Of a DNA stretch of 17,820 bases, positions 1 to 7,273 are shown in pieces. The notes beneath the pieces are model-generated. The model saw nothing but the letters and a program-made list of their open reading frames with translations. It did no database searches and had not been told where the DNA came from. Source of the DNA: Methylococcaceae bacterium UBA659 (GTDB lineage Bacteria; Pseudomonadota; Gammaproteobacteria; Methylococcales; Methylomonadaceae); assembly GCA_002299495.1 (NCBI GenBank), contig DBNZ01000099.1, forward strand, positions 3,798 through 21,617, given 5' to 3'. Positions within the stretch are counted from its first letter, which is position 1. Each line of letters starts with the position of its first letter. The position numbers were made by a program, and so were the translations under genes.

Positions 1-442
1 CGTAACGGTCCGCTAGGCCTAAACGCGATAACAGGGTTTGCGCCCGTTGTTCCCGCTTAGGCTTGGCGACACCTGCGTACAAAGCGGGTATTGCGACGTT
101 TTCCAAGGCGGTGGCGTTGTTGAGCAAGTTATAGCGTTGGAACACAAAGCCAAAGGTTTGCCGCCGGAGAGCCGCCAATTGGTCGTTGCCCAAGTCTGCC
201 ACTTCCCGCCCGCACACCTGGTAACTGCCGCTGTTGGCGCGGTCTAGGCAACCTATCAGGTTCATCAAGGTCGATTTTCCGGAACCCGACTGGCCGACGA
301 TGGCGACGAATTCTCCGGGCCATATGTCCAGGCAGACGCTGTCTAAGGCGCGGATCCTGTGTTCGCCGCTGGCGTAACTGCGGCTGATGTGCGCTAGGGC
401 CAGTAGCGGCCGCGGCTGTTTTCTATCTTGGTCCGTACTCAT
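1..442 (-). CDS. MacB-like ABC transporter ATP-binding protein (partial, N-terminal 147 residues)
   Basis: N-terminal part of an ABC ATPase; the C-terminus lies beyond the left edge. The product starts MSTDQDRKQP, with Walker A GQSGSGKST at residues 50-58 and a Q-loop (FVFQRYNLL, Gln102) followed by NATALENVAIPALYAG. These features are typical of the MacB/LolD/FtsE branch of ABC ATPases. The signature, Walker B and any membrane domain are outside the window, so it could be a full MacB fusion or a stand-alone ATPase with a separate permease. Its ATG overlaps the stop of the upstream adaptor gene by 4 bases (ATGA), which implies translational coupling and one efflux complex. By family knowledge, MacAB with TolC exports macrolides, peptides or siderophores; the substrate here cannot be read from sequence. 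Confidence 0.9.
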   Translation of the reverse strand, partial: MSTDQDRKQPRPLLALAHISRSYASGEHRIRALDSVCLDIWPGEFVAIVGQSGSGKSTLMNLIGCLDRANSGSYQVCGREVADLGNDQLAALRRQTFGFVFQRYNLLNNATALENVAIPALYAGVAKPKREQRAQTLLSRLGLADRY

Positions 443-1641
443 AATGGGGGAGCTTTTAACCGTGGGTCCTTGCCGCTCTCTGGTTGCTTGACGACCAGTA
501 TTGCGCCTGCCTCTAGACCCTCACGGATTTGGGCAAAACGTCGGGTTTTCAGGCCAATATGGATGGTTTTTTCTGTGATCCCTTGGCTTGTCTGCTGTTT
601 GACCTGGTAGGCTAGGCCGTTGGCGTTATCTTCGCTAGGTATCCTTGCGCCTAAGGCGGCGACGGGTACCAGCGGTACTTGCTTGGCCTCGCCTAAGACG
701 AAAAACATTTGTGCGGTCATGCCGGTCATCAGTTGCCGGTCTTGGTTGTCGACATCGACCAGCACATTGTATAAAACCACGTTGTTGATGATCTCAGGGG
801 TGGGCAATATCTGCCGGACGCTGGCTTGCCAGCGGCGCTCGCTCGAACCTAAGGTGTTGAAATAAATCGGCATCCCAACCTTAACCTGCATAATATCGGC
901 TTCGGCGACTTGGGCGCGGACGGTCATGACGTCCAGTTTAGCTAATTGCAAAATGCTTGGGGTTTGTTGGTTGGCGTTTAAGGTTTGGCCTTCACGGGCT
1001 TTTTGGTCGACCATGGTGCTGGTGATGGGGGCGTAAATTTTGGTAAAACCTAAATTGGTACGGTCTCCGTTTAAGGTCGATTGTACTTGTTCTATCTGCG
1101 CCTTGATGGAGGCTTCAGTGGCTTCGGAGCTGTTCAGGCTGTACTCGCTGTTTTGGAAGTCCTGGAGGCTAACGCTGTCGGTCTGCATCAATTCGCGGTT
1201 GCGGGAAAACTGCTGGCGGGAAAATTTCGTCTGGGCTTGTTGGCCTGCCAGTTGTGCCCGTAAGTTTTTGATATGGGCCAGGCCGGCTTCTACTCTGGCC
1301 TCGTAAATCCTAGGGTCTATCAGTGCCAGTAGTTGGCCGGCCTTGACGTTATCGCCGATTTGCACATAAATTTTTTGTAACTGCCCGGTCACTTGGGCGC
1401 CAATGTCGACAAATTCTTTGGCTTCCAGTTTGCCTTGTGCGGAGACGACTTCCTCAATGTCGCCTAGAGTAACCGCCACGGTTTGGCCGGTTCCGGCTGT
1501 TTCTGATGATGCTGGCTCAAACCACAGCTTATAAACGCCTAAGGTTAAGGCGGCTAAGGCCAATATGGCAAATATGGCCAATGGGTAGCTATAGTGGGGT
1601 TTCATGGGACCGTTATTTGATGGGTGCGGGAGTTCTGGCAT
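439..1641 (-). CDS. macA: MacA-like periplasmic adaptor (HlyD/RND membrane-fusion family)
   Basis: A 400-residue membrane-fusion protein linking an inner-membrane ABC pump to an outer-membrane channel. One N-terminal membrane helix lies at about residues 20-37. A biotinyl-lipoyl half-motif follows (GKLEAKEFVDIGAQVTG, then VQIGDNVKAGQLLALIDP), then a coiled-coil hairpin at about 115-190 rich in Gln, Ala and Glu, the second lipoyl half (APITSTMV...GQTLNANQQ) and a C-terminal beta-barrel (GMTAQMFFVLGEA). Length matches MacA. The first ATG (1641) and an internal ATG (1605, MKPHYSYPLAIF) are both possible, and neither has a clear ribosome site. The shorter form puts the membrane helix closer to the terminus, as is usual. 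The stop overlaps the ATPase start, so the two genes form an operon. The symbol reflects family resemblance, not proven orthology. Confidence 0.85.
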   Translation of the reverse strand: MPELPHPSNNGPMKPHYSYPLAIFAILALAALTLGVYKLWFEPASSETAGTGQTVAVTLGDIEEVVSAQGKLEAKEFVDIGAQVTGQLQKIYVQIGDNVKAGQLLALIDPRIYEARVEAGLAHIKNLRAQLAGQQAQTKFSRQQFSRNRELMQTDSVSLQDFQNSEYSLNSSEATEASIKAQIEQVQSTLNGDRTNLGFTKIYAPITSTMVDQKAREGQTLNANQQTPSILQLAKLDVMTVRAQVAEADIMQVKVGMPIYFNTLGSSERRWQASVRQILPTPEIINNVVLYNVLVDVDNQDRQLMTGMTAQMFFVLGEAKQVPLVPVAALGARIPSEDNANGLAYQVKQQTSQGITEKTIHIGLKTRRFAQIREGLEAGAILVVKQPESGKDPRLKAPPL

Positions 1642-1739
1642 GAATTGGGTGGGTGCGCTGAACCCTCTTAATGACCATCAGTATCTACACAAGTTTGCCA
1701 ATAAAATGGCATGACGGGGAATGATTTTAAAAAACACTG
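1642..1739. other. Intergenic stretch between macA and the transposase remnant
   Basis: No gene is visible. A short imperfect palindrome (TGCCA-ATAAAA-TGGCA, 1696-1711) lies here. No convincing sigma-70 promoter for macA and no clear insertion-sequence terminal repeat could be recognised by eye. Confidence 0.4.
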
Positions 1740-2692
1740 GCGGGAGTAGACCCGCGCCTCATCAAGTGCCATCAGCAATTGGTGCTTGAACACATGAATT
1801 CAAGCGAACCCCTAAGTGCCGGATTAAAGGCGTTGCCAGACAAAACCGGCGGCTTGGCGGTTCTACGCGAACGAGTCGGTCAGCCTGTCGATACTTCAGG
1901 AGCCGCTAACCGCGGCGGCACATAGGGGCATCGAAAAGCATTGCCGCCAGTACGCCGACTGGTCGCGGCTCAGCTATTTATGCCCTGCGGGTATAAGCAC
2001 CTTAACAAAACCGACACTTACGCCACTAGCGCCCCGTGTGGGTGTCACGCACGAAACCGATGTGGGTTACGACCTGCAATCCAGCCTGATGGTGAGCGAC
2101 CGGACGGGGTTGCCGCTGGCGCCCGTGGCGCAACGGCTGGTCAGTGCCGACGGCATCCCCGTCACCCGCCAAGCCCCATCTGGAGGAAGTCAGCGATTGC
2201 ATCCGGCATTTGGACGCGCAAGGCTTCCCCAAGCCCAGGCTAGCATCTGATTGACCGCGCAGGCGATTCGGCCGGCCACATGCGTCGTTGGGATGCGGCG
2301 GGTAGCCGCTGGCTAGTACGGATCAAGGACAATCCCAAGGTGGATGACGCAGGCAAACCCATGGCCTGTAAAGCGGTGGCGGCGGGTCTGGCCTTCAGCA
2401 AGACCCGGCAGGTCCAATATCATGGCAAAACCTATTGGCAGTGGGTGGCGGAAACCGAGGTGACCTTAAGCCGTCCTGCCAAACCCAGCCACTTGTGCCC
2501 TGTGGGTAAAAGAAAGGCAAACAACCCGCTGTCCCCCGCTGTCCCCGCTGTCCCCGCTGTCCTCGGTGTTCCGGTGCAGGCAAGGCGGGTGCTCAGCCAG
2601 GTCATGAACGACGGCGGCGACGTGTTGGCACACTTTGGGGCGGGACTCGTACCTGTTGGCCGTCTACACAGGCTATCCGGGTGCCGCCGCCG
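1740..2692 (+). pseudogene. Decayed IS4-family (DDE) transposase, frameshifted and C-terminally truncated
   Basis: Pieces of one IS4-type transposase appear in order but in different frames. Frame of 1740: DPRLIKCHQQLVLEHMNSS...AGLKALPDKT, an N-terminal DNA-binding-like segment. From about 1846, shifted: AAWRFYANESVSLSILQEPL, then QYADWSRLSY and DVGYDLQSSLMVSDRTGLPLAPV. From about 2180, shifted again: LEEVSDCIRHLDAQGFPKPRL, then HLIDRAGDSAGHMRRWDAAG, a degraded form of the family's DREADS motif. The last readable part is VLSQVMNDGGDVLAH, and another shift near 2640 gives YLLAVYTGYPGAAAV. The C-terminal Y-R-E-K catalytic segment never appears, because the remnant stops where rsfS ends. At least three frameshifts and the missing glutamate make it non-functional. 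It is the only gene-like feature on the plus strand. Terminal repeats were not found, so the ends are approximate. Confidence 0.85.
2524..2569 (+). repeat. 9-bp tandem repeat (CCCCGCTGT) inside the transposase remnant
   Basis: Three perfect copies of CCCCGCTGT (2534-2542, 2543-2551, 2552-2560) are flanked by a near-copy at 2524-2532 and a 7-of-9 copy at 2561-2569. One extra C at 2533 separates the first unit from the rest and changes the frame. In the local frame the units read Pro-Ala-Val. This looks like slippage expansion in a non-selected pseudogene. Confidence 0.8.
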
Positions 2693-3043
2693 TTACCCTA
2701 CAGCCGCTTCGTTGCCCTTGATTCCTACCGACCACAGTTTTTCCAATTGGTAAAACTCCCTTGCTTGGGCGGTCATCGCATGGACGATGACATCGCCTAA
2801 GTCCAACAACACCCAGTCGGAATTCATATCGCCTTCCATGCCCAACGGCGTAACACCGAATTCGGCCAATTTTTCCACGACATAATCACACGACGATTTG
2901 ATATGGCGGGTTGATGTCCCGGTGGCCAGCACCATGTAATCGGTGAAGCTGGTTTTGTCCCTGACATCTAACGTCGTGATGAATTGTCCTTTGCGTTCGT
3001 CCAAAACCTGTTGGACGATTTTTACTATTTCTTCTGCTTGCAT
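2693..3043 (-). CDS. rsfS: Ribosomal silencing factor RsfS
   Basis: A 116-residue RsfS/Iojap-family protein. It binds ribosomal protein L14 on the large subunit and blocks subunit joining when nutrients are scarce (family knowledge). The sequence shows the expected core: TLDVRDKTSFTDYMVLATG, GTSTRHIK, PLGMEGDMNSDWVLLDLGDVIVH and the end motif YQLEKLWS. About ten further residues (VGIKGNEAAVG) follow, slightly longer than the 105-residue E. coli protein. The ATG at 3043 has an AGGA about 10 bases upstream. It follows nadD by 19 bases, the common nadD-rsfS pairing. The usual downstream partner rlmH is not here; the stop codon abuts the broken transposase instead. Confidence 0.95.
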   Translation of the reverse strand: MQAEEIVKIVQQVLDERKGQFITTLDVRDKTSFTDYMVLATGTSTRHIKSSCDYVVEKLAEFGVTPLGMEGDMNSDWVLLDLGDVIVHAMTAQAREFYQLEKLWSVGIKGNEAAVG

Positions 3044-3062
3044 CTATGTTTGTTCCTGTTTC

Positions 3063-3683
3063 CTATGAACCGTAAAGCTTATGACAATGGATGTAATGAA
3101 TGACCGCGTCCGGCAATAAAAAGCTTGGATCACGGTGTGCTGCAAATAACGCCCGGATGACGGTGGCGGAAATGTCCAATTGGGTGACCGGGTGAAAGTG
3201 CAATTTCCCGGTTTTCGTCTGGGCCAAGTCTGGTAAATTATCGGTCAATCGGGTTTGAAAAAATTCCGCCATCGGTTGCCGATGGTAACCGGGGCGGGTC
3301 ATTACCACTAGATGGGCGTAATCAAATAATTGTTGCCATCGGCACCAACTCTCCAAATGATTGAAAGCGTCGGCACCGATAAACAGCAGCAGGTTTTCGC
3401 CCGGGAAATCGCGGCTGAAGGATTTCAGGGTGTCAATCATGTACGACGGCCCCGGCCTTTCCAACTCGCGGGGGTCAACCAACAAACCGGGCCGCCCGGC
3501 TATGCCCAAACGCAACATTTCCGCCCGCATCGCGGCGGGGGCTATGGTCTGGCTGCGGTGCGGCGGTTGTCCGCATGGCAACATGTGGAGGCTTTCCAAA
3601 CCGAACTCGTCCTTGACTTCCAACGCCGTGCGTAGGTGCCCGTAGTGGACGGGGTCGAAGGTGCCGCCGTAAACGCCGATCAT
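3063..3683 (-). CDS. nadD: Nicotinate-nucleotide adenylyltransferase
   Basis: A 206-residue NadD, which transfers AMP from ATP to nicotinate mononucleotide to make deamido-NAD in cytoplasmic NAD synthesis. The N-terminal nucleotidyltransferase motif GGTFDPVHYGH spans residues 6-16. The distal ATP-binding motif is ISATVIR (the ISSTxIR type), and the body includes FIGADAF, W-rich FNHLESWCRWQQ and VVMTRPGY. Length is usual for the family. The ATG (3683) directly follows the proA stop codon with no gap (TAAATG), so translation is probably coupled. It sits between proA and rsfS on one transcript. Confidence 0.97.
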   Translation of the reverse strand: MIGVYGGTFDPVHYGHLRTALEVKDEFGLESLHMLPCGQPPHRSQTIAPAAMRAEMLRLGIAGRPGLLVDPRELERPGPSYMIDTLKSFSRDFPGENLLLFIGADAFNHLESWCRWQQLFDYAHLVVMTRPGYHRQPMAEFFQTRLTDNLPDLAQTKTGKLHFHPVTQLDISATVIRALFAAHRDPSFLLPDAVIHYIHCHKLYGS

Positions 3684-4949
3684 TTACTCGCGGATTTGGC
3701 CATCGCCTAGGACGATGAATTTCAATGAGGTCAGCCCATGCAAACCGACCGGGCCGCGGGCATGCAGCTTATCGGTGCTGATGCCGATTTCAGCGCCGAG
3801 GCCGTACTCAAAACCGTCGGCGAAGCGGGTGGAGGCATTGACCATCACCGAGCTGGAATCGACTTCGCGCAGGAACCTGCGAGCGCGGCTGTAATCTTCG
3901 GTGACTATGGCCTCGGTATGGGCGGAACTGTATTTCCCGATATGGGCGATGGCTTCGTCCAAACCTGCGACGATGCGGATCGACAAGATCGGCGCCAGGT
4001 ATTCGGTATGCCAATCTTCCTCGGTCGCACGATGGCACTCAGGGATTAACGAACAGGTCTTGCCGCAACCGCGCAACTCGACGCCTTTGTCCAAGTATTG
4101 GCGGGCCAATTCCGGCAACACGGTTGCGGCGACGCCTTCCGCGACGAGCAGGGTTTCCATCGCATTGCAAACGCCATAACGCTGGGTTTTGGCGTTGACC
4201 GCAATGGCGATGGCTTTTTCGATGTCCGCCTTGTCGTCGATGTAAACGTGGCAAATGCCGTCCAGATGCTTAATGACCGGAATGGTCGCTTCCTGGCTGA
4301 TGCGATCGATCAGACTTTTACCGCCCCGCGGCACGATCACATCGACGAACCGGTTCATCGTGATCAATGCGCCGACGGCGGCGCGGTCGGCGGTAGCGAC
4401 GATTTGCACGACCGCATCGGGCAAACCGGCGACTTGCAAACCTTGAGTGATACAAGCGGCGATCGCCTGGTTGGAATGGATGGCCTCGGAGCCGCCGCGC
4501 AAAATACAGGCATTGCCGGATTTTAGGCACAGCGCCGCTGCATCCACAGTAACATTAGGCCGCGACTCGTAAATGATGCCGATCACGCCCAACGGCACCC
4601 GCATTTGCCCGACTTGTATACCGGAAGGCCGGTAGCTTAAAGCGGTGATTTCTCCGACCGGGTCAGGCAGCGCGGCGACTTGTTTAAGACCGTCGATCAT
4701 GGTTTGGATGGCCTTCGGGGTCAATGCTAGACGGTCTAACGACGCGGCATCAAGCCCGTTTTCCCGGCCCGTTTGCAGGTCTTTTTGGTTTTCTTCCGCC
4801 AATTGCCCGGCTCGTTGCCCGATTATCTCGGCAACGGCTAACAGGGCGGTATTTTTCTGGCCGGATTCGGCCTTGCTGATGGCGATGGCAGCCGCTCTGG
4901 CTTGGCTGCCCAATCGTTGCATGGTGTCTTTGATGTCCAATGGCGTCAC
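3684..4949 (-). CDS. proA: Gamma-glutamyl phosphate reductase (glutamate-5-semialdehyde dehydrogenase)
   Basis: A 421-residue ProA, which reduces gamma-glutamyl phosphate to glutamate-5-semialdehyde with NADPH in proline synthesis. Diagnostic segments are VPLGVIGIIYESRPNVTVDAAALC (115-141), LRGGSEA, IVPRGGKSLI (206-213), HLDGICHVYID and TQRYGVCNAMETLLV, with the catalytic cysteine at residue 261. The C-terminal part has the usual VNASTRFADGFEYGLGAEIGISTDKLHARGPVG run. The start is GTG at 4949, chosen because it gives the N-terminus expected of the family (TMQRLGSQARAAA); an in-frame ATG lies ten codons in. It is the first gene of a proA-nadD-rsfS run and has a perfect -10 box about 20 bases upstream. 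Confidence 0.97.
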   Translation of the reverse strand: MTPLDIKDTMQRLGSQARAAAIAISKAESGQKNTALLAVAEIIGQRAGQLAEENQKDLQTGRENGLDAASLDRLALTPKAIQTMIDGLKQVAALPDPVGEITALSYRPSGIQVGQMRVPLGVIGIIYESRPNVTVDAAALCLKSGNACILRGGSEAIHSNQAIAACITQGLQVAGLPDAVVQIVATADRAAVGALITMNRFVDVIVPRGGKSLIDRISQEATIPVIKHLDGICHVYIDDKADIEKAIAIAVNAKTQRYGVCNAMETLLVAEGVAATVLPELARQYLDKGVELRGCGKTCSLIPECHRATEEDWHTEYLAPILSIRIVAGLDEAIAHIGKYSSAHTEAIVTEDYSRARRFLREVDSSSVMVNASTRFADGFEYGLGAEIGISTDKLHARGPVGLHGLTSLKFIVLGDGQIRE

Positions 4950-4969
4950 CCGGTGATTTCTAAGCGACG

Positions 4970-4998
4970 ATTATAGACAGTATCGCCGGTCAAGAACA
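4970..4998 (-). promoter_or_regulatory. Candidate sigma-70 promoter for proA-nadD-rsfS
   Basis: On the minus strand the hexamer TATAAT occupies 4975-4970, a perfect -10 match about 20 bases before the GTG of proA. The best -35 at 17-base spacing (TGTTCT, 4998-4993) is poor. The sequence TTGACC also occurs upstream but only 12 bases away, which is too close. Transcription would start near 4963 with a very short leader. Confidence 0.45.
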
Positions 4999-5017
4999 GG
5001 TAAGCTTAAGCGGTGGA

Positions 5018-5305
5018 CTAACGGGTGGGGCTATGCTCAATGATCTGAAAAAACGTCTCACCGTCGTGGATCATGCCCAACTCGTAACGGGCGCGTTCCT
5101 CAATGGCTTCATAACCGCTCCTAAGATCGGCCAGTTCCGCGTACAAGACCTCATTACGCTGCTTTTTGTCCTCGACTTGCAAACGCAAGTCGGCCAGCTT
5201 TGTCTCAAACGCATTGATTTGCGGGATGCTGCCATCATCACCGTACCAGAGGCGGTATTGCAGGTGAGCGGTAAACAGGGCGATGAAAAAAACCAAGAGT
5301 TTCAT
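5018..5305 (-). CDS. ftsB: Cell division protein FtsB
   Basis: A 95-residue bitopic divisome protein. It forms the FtsQ-FtsB-FtsL complex that activates septal peptidoglycan synthesis. The N-terminal membrane helix is about residues 2-16 (KLLVFFIALFTAHLQ), followed by the family hallmark QYRLWYGDDG. A coiled coil covers about residues 27-70 (Glu/Lys/Leu-rich, KLADLRLQVEDKKQRNEVL). The tail ERARYELGMIHDGETFFQII is the conserved FtsB end. The ATG at 5305 was preferred over an upstream in-frame start (5365), because that extension runs through a strong hairpin and because AAAGG lies 8 bases before this ATG. It follows eno, as in many Gammaproteobacteria, but the usual next gene ispD is absent and proA follows. 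Confidence 0.93.
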   Translation of the reverse strand: MKLLVFFIALFTAHLQYRLWYGDDGSIPQINAFETKLADLRLQVEDKKQRNEVLYAELADLRSGYEAIEERARYELGMIHDGETFFQIIEHSPTR

Positions 5306-5328
5306 GAAAACGGCCTTTAAATAGGGTT

Positions 5329-5357
5329 CCGAGGTTGCCTGAGACGGGCAACCTCGG
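5329..5357 (-). other. Perfect 11-bp hairpin between eno and ftsB
   Basis: CCGAGGTTGCC (5329-5339) and GGCAACCTCGG (5347-5357) pair perfectly around a 7-base loop. It begins 16 bases after the eno stop and ends about 24 bases before the ftsB ATG. No T-run follows on either strand, so it is not a classical intrinsic terminator. Attenuation, transcript processing or stabilisation of the eno 3' end are possible. Confidence 0.75.
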
Positions 5358-5372
5358 GAAAGCAACTCTGTT

Positions 5373-6653
5373 TTAGATCATTTTAAACGCGCTACGACCA
5401 GCATAACGGGCTTTGTCGCCCAGCTCTTCCTCGATTTTCATCAAACGGTTGTATTTAGCGACGCGGTCGGAACGACTTAGCGAGCCGGTCTTGATTTGGC
5501 CGGTGCCGGTCGCCACCGCCAAATCGGCGATGGTGGTGTCCTCGGTTTCGCCGGAACGGTGCGAGACCACGGCGGTGTAGCCGGCGGCATGGGCCATGTC
5601 GATGGCGGCCAGGGTTTCGGTCAAGGTGCCGATTTGGTTGACCTTAATCAAAATGGAATTGGCGATGCTTTTAGCTATGCCTTGCTCCAGGATTTTCGGA
5701 TTGGTCACGAACAAATCGTCGCCAACCAATTGCACGTTGCCGCCCAATTTTTCCGTCAGCAGTTTCCAGCCGTCCCAATCGTTTTCGTCGAAACCGTCTT
5801 CAATGCTGATAATCGGGTATTTGTTGACCCAATCGACGAAAAAATCGGCCATTTGTGCGGAGGTGTAGGTTTTGCTTTCGGAAGCCAAGTTATAAATGCC
5901 GTCCTCAAAATATTCGGAAGCGGCTGCATCCAAACCTAGGTAGATGTCACGGCCAGGTGTATAGCCGGCTTTTTCGATCGCTTCCAAAATAATGGCGATG
6001 GCTTCCTCGTTAGACGACAAGTTCGGCGCGAAACCGCCTTCGTCGCCAACCGTGGTCGCTAAGCCTTTGGCTTTCAATACCTTGGCCAAGTTATGGAATA
6101 CTTCGGCGCCGTAACGGATGGCTTCGCGGAAAGTCGGCGCACCTACCGGAAGGATCATGAACTCTTGCAAATCGACGCTGTTGTCGGCATGGGAACCGCC
6201 GTTGATGATGTTCATCATCGGCACCGGCATGACAAATTCGCCGGATTTGTTCAGGTATTGATACAAAGGCACACCGGCTTCCTTGGCGCTAGCATGGGCG
6301 ACGGCCATGGAAACCGAAAGGATAGCGTTAGCGCCCAAACGGGCTTTGTTGTCGGTGCCGTCCAAGGCTATCATTCTGTGGTCTATGGCGGTTTGATCGG
6401 TGGCTTCCATACCGATTAGGTGATCGCGGATTTCGCGGTTGACGTTAGCGACGGCGTTCAACACGCCCTTGCCCAAGTAACGGGTTTTGTCGCCGTCGCG
6501 CAATTCGATCGCCTCGCGTTCGCCGGTGGAGGCGCCCGATGGCACCATCGCGCTACCCACTGCGCCGGATTCCAAAACGACTTCGGCTTCTAAAGTCGGA
6601 TTGCCGCGGGAGTCTAAAATTTCTCTGGCTTTGATGTCTACGATTTTGCTCAT
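5373..6653 (-). CDS. eno: Enolase
   Basis: A 426-residue phosphopyruvate hydratase, converting 2-phosphoglycerate to phosphoenolpyruvate in glycolysis; it is also a degradosome component in many Gammaproteobacteria. Motifs include REILDSRGNPT (10-20), the catalytic loop SGASTG (39-44), SHADNSVD (154-161) and GDEGGFAP with Glu205. Metal ligands are Asp242, Glu285 and Asp312 (GDDLFVTN). The catalytic lysine is Lys337 (LIKVNQIGT), and SHRSGETED starts at 364. The ATG at 6653 (MSKIVDIKAREI) gives the standard family start, and GGAG lies about 12 bases upstream; a longer in-frame reading adds 16 non-conserved residues. It belongs to the pyrG-kdsA-eno-ftsB block, here separated from kdsA by two accessory genes. 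Confidence 0.98.
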   Translation of the reverse strand: MSKIVDIKAREILDSRGNPTLEAEVVLESGAVGSAMVPSGASTGEREAIELRDGDKTRYLGKGVLNAVANVNREIRDHLIGMEATDQTAIDHRMIALDGTDNKARLGANAILSVSMAVAHASAKEAGVPLYQYLNKSGEFVMPVPMMNIINGGSHADNSVDLQEFMILPVGAPTFREAIRYGAEVFHNLAKVLKAKGLATTVGDEGGFAPNLSSNEEAIAIILEAIEKAGYTPGRDIYLGLDAAASEYFEDGIYNLASESKTYTSAQMADFFVDWVNKYPIISIEDGFDENDWDGWKLLTEKLGGNVQLVGDDLFVTNPKILEQGIAKSIANSILIKVNQIGTLTETLAAIDMAHAAGYTAVVSHRSGETEDTTIADLAVATGTGQIKTGSLSRSDRVAKYNRLMKIEEELGDKARYAGRSAFKMI

Positions 6654-6681
6654 GTTTTGATGGCTCCAAGGGTGATTATGA

Positions 6682-6704
6682 CGGATGCGGCTTAGCCGCA
6701 TCCG
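6682..6704. repeat. REP-like palindrome upstream of eno
   Basis: CGGATGCGGC (6682-6691) and GCCGCATCCG (6695-6704) form a perfect 10-bp stem with a 3-base loop. The sequence resembles the GGATGCGGC core of enterobacterial REP elements. It lies between the 158-residue gene and eno. On the plus strand it is followed by a short A/T stretch; on the minus strand no T-run follows, so termination in the direction of transcription is not well supported. Only one copy is visible in this window. Confidence 0.65.
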
Positions 6705-6738
6705 GGGTTAAAAAATCTTTTCAATTCGGTTTTAAGGT

Positions 6739-7215
6739 TTAATCATCCAAACGTTTCGGTATTAATGATTTGATTTTCAAGTGATAGCCTTTAACGGTAG
6801 GCGTTAAAGAAAAATCGACAATGTGGCGGTCGTCATTGGGATACAAATCGTCCTTGCGCTTCATCAATTCCGCCAAAACATGCAGCATGACTATCGAATC
6901 GGGCGGCTCTTGGCCGGGAATGGGGACTGTTGAAATCGCCATTAAATCGCGCTCGAAGTTCTGAGTAAAATCGGGCAAAGCCGTCAACGCCGACAATAGT
7001 TTTTCCTTGCGGTCTTCAAGATTCGTCGACAAGGCAATGTTCCAAGCGGTCACCGCCAGGGTTATCAGATTGTTATAACTATCGAAGTCCAGTTCATCGC
7101 TATCGAACGGTTCGATGATATGGGCGATGGCATCGGATAATTTGACCTGTCCATATTTTTGTAGCGTGGCTTTTTGCAAGCGTTGCTGATGTTTTTTGCG
7201 GCTAGCTTTGCCCAT
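6739..7215 (-). CDS. Conserved-looking hypothetical protein (158 residues)
   Basis: I do not recognise the family. The product is soluble, with no membrane segment or signal peptide. It opens with a very basic stretch (MGKASRKKHQQRLQKATLQKYG), suggesting nucleic-acid or ribosome contact. An acidic linker follows (EPFDSDELDFDSYNNL), then a helical middle (NLITLAVTAWNIALS, RKEKLLSALTALPDF, IVMLHVLAELMKRKDDLYPND) and a short beta-like tail (HIVDFSLTPTVKGYHLKIKSLIPKR). Codon use looks like its neighbours and the frame is clean, so it is probably real. It starts 58 bases after the end of a Uma2-like gene and lies in the interrupted kdsA-eno gap, which makes it part of the accessory insert. Confidence 0.7.
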   Translation of the reverse strand: MGKASRKKHQQRLQKATLQKYGQVKLSDAIAHIIEPFDSDELDFDSYNNLITLAVTAWNIALSTNLEDRKEKLLSALTALPDFTQNFERDLMAISTVPIPGQEPPDSIVMLHVLAELMKRKDDLYPNDDRHIVDFSLTPTVKGYHLKIKSLIPKRLDD

Positions 7216-7273
7216 ATGGAATTAATTCTTTGAAATTGTTAATAAACGTTGACTAACAGGTAATCTCTATAGG

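Noticed and set aside
1696..1711. Short palindrome TGCCA-ATAAAA-TGGCA considered as an operator for macA
   Set aside because: Only a 5-bp arm, no promoter elements around it, and it could be residual insertion-sequence DNA.
2693..2753. C-terminal extension of the transposase frame into rsfS
   Set aside because: The reading frame continues by chance across the junction; the sequence there is the antisense strand of rsfS.
4098..4526. Open reading frame of 142 residues on the plus strand inside proA
   Set aside because: Antisense shadow of proA; no recognisable motif.
5496..5939. Open reading frame of 147 residues on the plus strand inside eno
   Set aside because: Antisense shadow of the enolase gene, with low-complexity Gly/His-rich product typical of a reversed coding strand.
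6654..6701. Longer N-terminus of enolase starting at 6701
   Set aside because: The extra 16 residues are not part of the family and would read through the palindrome; the ATG at 6653 gives the standard start.
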